A stretch of DNA of 5,811 nucleotides from positions 1 to 5,811 of the forward strand of contig DUVO01000137.1 of NCBI GenBank assembly GCA_012841005.1, read 5' to 3'. A model generated the notes under the pieces. That model saw only the letters and a program-made list of their open reading frames with translations. It had not been told where the DNA came from and searched no databases. Each line of letters begins with the position of its first letter. The stretch's first letter is position 1. This document shows, piece by piece, positions 4,234 through 5,811 of the stretch. This DNA is from Bacillota bacterium. Lineage in GTDB: Bacteria; Bacillota; DTU030. The position numbers and the translations under genes were made by a program.

Positions 4234-5811
4234 TTATTCCAGTTCCGTTCCCTCCTCCCCATTGCCTTCCTCCTGAGACGGCCCAATACTGACCACCAAA
4301 TCGACGGTGCTGCCCTCTTCTATTAGTTCATATGGTGCCGGGGATTGATCAATGATTTTACCGGCAGCATAAAGATTACTGTAATCTTCCTTTATCTCTC
4401 CCTGGACCAGATTAAGCTCAGCAATGGTAGCCAGGGCTTCCTCCAGCTCCTGGCCCCGGAAACTGGGCATTGTAACCTCCTTAATCAGGGGACCGTCACT
4501 TAAGAATATATTGACACTGGCCCCTGGCTCCAGTTTAGTATTGGCCGCAGGTTCCTGCCTTACAACCAGGTCTATGGGAACGATCTCATCATTAACCCGC
4601 TCTACCTTGCCCAGTTCGAGATTATTTTTTTCCAATTCCAGCTGGGCAGCGTGGAGGCTGAGTCCACGAATATCCGGTACTACCGAACGTTCGGGACCCA
4701 GGCTCAAAACAAGCTCAACGGTGTTTCCTTCCTTGCGCTGGGTGCCGGCCTCTGGGTACTGGCCAATAACGGTATCGGCCGGTTCTTCATTATATTCACT
4801 CCGCAGGACCCGGTACTTAAGGTTCCTCTCGGCCAGCAATTCTTCGGCTTCTGCAAGGGGCTTGCCAAGCAACTGGGGGACCTCTACCAGGGGTTGGACA
4901 AAAATCGACTGCCAGGCCCGGTAACCGCCGAAGGCCATCCCCAGCAACAATAGCAGAATGATACCGGCCTTGAGCCAGCGCCTGCCACCTTTAGCTCCTT
5001 TACCCGCAGAATCGAATTCCCTTTTCCCGTTTCCCTTTATAACTGCTTCCTGGGTCGGGGCATCATCCTCCCCAAAGGGAGGATTTACCACAGGTAGGGC
5101 GGACTGGTTTCCCTCGACAGGAGTCACGGGGCGGGAGCCAAGTCCTTCCAGATCCTGGAGAATTTCTCCTGCTCCTTGATAACGTTTATCTTCTTCCTTA
5201 CTGAGGGCCTTCATTATTACAGCTTCCAGTCCCGGAGAAACCATGGGGTTCAATTCCCGGGGAGGCCGGGGATTCTCGGTCAGGTGCTTCAAAGCAACCC
5301 CCACGGGGTTTTCGGCCTGAAAGGGGACCTGCCCCGTAACCATTTCGTAGAGGACTACCCCCAGGGAATAAAGATCCGATGGGATACCGCTAATGCCACC
5401 CCTGGCCTGTTCCGGGGAAAAATAGTGTACTGAACCAAAGATATTACCGGTGGCAGTCAGGGTGCCACCGCTGATGGCACAGGCAATTCCGAAATCGGTA
5501 ACCTTTACCCTGCCTTCAGCCGTGACCAGAATGTTGTGGGGTTTGATATCTCTATGGACAATACCGTGGTCATGGGCATGCACCAGCGCCCTGGCAATTT
5601 CCCGCCCCAGATATACTGCTTCTTCAACGGGGAGGGGCCCCCGCAGGCGCAAGTAATCTTTTAAATTACAGCCCTGAACATATTCCATGACAATATACTG
5701 CTGAGCCCCTTCCTGGCCCACATCGTAAATGCTGACAATATTGGGATGGGACAAAGCCGCAGCAGCCCTGGCTTCACGACGAAAACGCCGGACAAATTCT
5801 TCATCATGGAG
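4234..5811 (-). CDS. prkC: PASTA-domain Ser/Thr protein kinase (5' end cut)
   Basis: The reading frame runs off the right edge, leaving 525 residues. Comparison with B. subtilis PrkC suggests roughly 50 missing N-terminal residues, including the glycine loop and catalytic lysine. Numbering from the edge, the visible kinase domain has FVRRFRREA with the helix-C glutamate (6-14), HRDIKPHN with catalytic D88 (86-93), and DFG (106-108). The activation loop has Thr117, Thr119 and Thr121, which fit autophosphorylation sites, followed by GSVHYFSPEQARGG. After a low-complexity linker comes one membrane helix (about 282-300). Three extracellular PASTA repeats follow (about 309-373, 376-441, 445-511), then an acidic tail. 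PASTA repeats bind peptidoglycan fragments; in Bacillus PrkC signals spore germination and stationary-phase wall metabolism. The stop is 30 bases before rsgA. A PP2C phosphatase gene is expected just beyond the edge, by analogy. Confidence 0.96.
   Translation of the reverse strand, partial: LHDEEFVRRFRREARAAAALSHPNIVSIYDVGQEGAQQYIVMEYVQGCNLKDYLRLRGPLPVEEAVYLGREIARALVHAHDHGIVHRDIKPHNILVTAEGRVKVTDFGIACAISGGTLTATGNIFGSVHYFSPEQARGGISGIPSDLYSLGVVLYEMVTGQVPFQAENPVGVALKHLTENPRPPRELNPMVSPGLEAVIMKALSKEEDKRYQGAGEILQDLEGLGSRPVTPVEGNQSALPVVNPPFGEDDAPTQEAVIKGNGKREFDSAGKGAKGGRRWLKAGIILLLLLGMAFGGYRAWQSIFVQPLVEVPQLLGKPLAEAEELLAERNLKYRVLRSEYNEEPADTVIGQYPEAGTQRKEGNTVELVLSLGPERSVVPDIRGLSLHAAQLELEKNNLELGKVERVNDEIVPIDLVVRQEPAANTKLEPGASVNIFLSDGPLIKEVTMPSFRGQELEEALATIAELNLVQGEIKEDYSNLYAAGKIIDQSPAPYELIEEGSTVDLVVSIGPSQEEGNGEEGTELE

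Noticed and set aside
4424..4924. 166-codon plus-strand open frame
   Set aside because: It is antisense to the PASTA repeats of prkC. The serine- and arginine-rich composition reflects the opposite coding strand.
5752..5754. TTG at 5754 as the start of the kinase
   Set aside because: The frame continues to the window edge and encodes the conserved helix-C region. The TTG is an internal leucine codon before SHPNIV.
1..5811. Mobile elements, CRISPR arrays, tRNA or rRNA genes
   Set aside because: No transposase or integrase frame, terminal repeats, regularly spaced repeats or tRNA cloverleaf were seen on either strand.

Overview
The window looks like part of the chromosome of an endospore-forming Firmicute, probably a clostridial (Moorella / Desulfotomaculum / Thermoanaerobacterales-like) lineage of moderate GC. 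This rests on three things. There is a PASTA-domain Ser/Thr kinase - rsgA - rpe operon. A spoVM gene for the tiny sporulation peptide lies between rpe and rpmB, as in Bacillus subtilis. Ribosome binding sites are strong and G-rich throughout. The genus is an inference.

Layout. Positions 27-1244 (minus) hold a complete DAACS-family sodium/proton:dicarboxylate or glutamate symporter. Positions 1245-1600 are a divergent intergenic region with a good sigma-A promoter for rpmB, an AT-rich palindrome, and a duplicated ribosome-binding-site module upstream of the transporter. Positions 1601-1792 (plus) are rpmB (ribosomal protein L28, four-cysteine form), followed at once by an intrinsic terminator. 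Positions 1930-2494 hold three very small minus-strand genes. In transcription order these are a 56-residue two-helix membrane protein with a TTG start, spoVM (27 residues), and an unrecognised 57-residue protein. Positions 2577-2615 are an intrinsic terminator that closes the large operon lying above it. That operon, also on the minus strand, runs prkC (cut by the right edge, positions 4234-5811), rsgA (3346-4203) and rpe (2687-3343), with close spacing and translational coupling.

How the genes fit together. PrkC senses cell-wall fragments through its extracellular PASTA repeats. RsgA is a GTPase that matures the 30S subunit and is a reported PrkC substrate in B. subtilis. Rpe belongs to the pentose phosphate pathway. 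The small-gene cluster beyond the operon terminator includes a spore-coat anchor, so its two unnamed neighbours are candidates for sporulation-linked small proteins. rpmB faces this cluster convergently. The symporter appears to be an independent unit.

The most interesting material is the small-gene cluster, because all three genes fall below common gene-calling thresholds. No mobile element, CRISPR array, tRNA or rRNA was seen.
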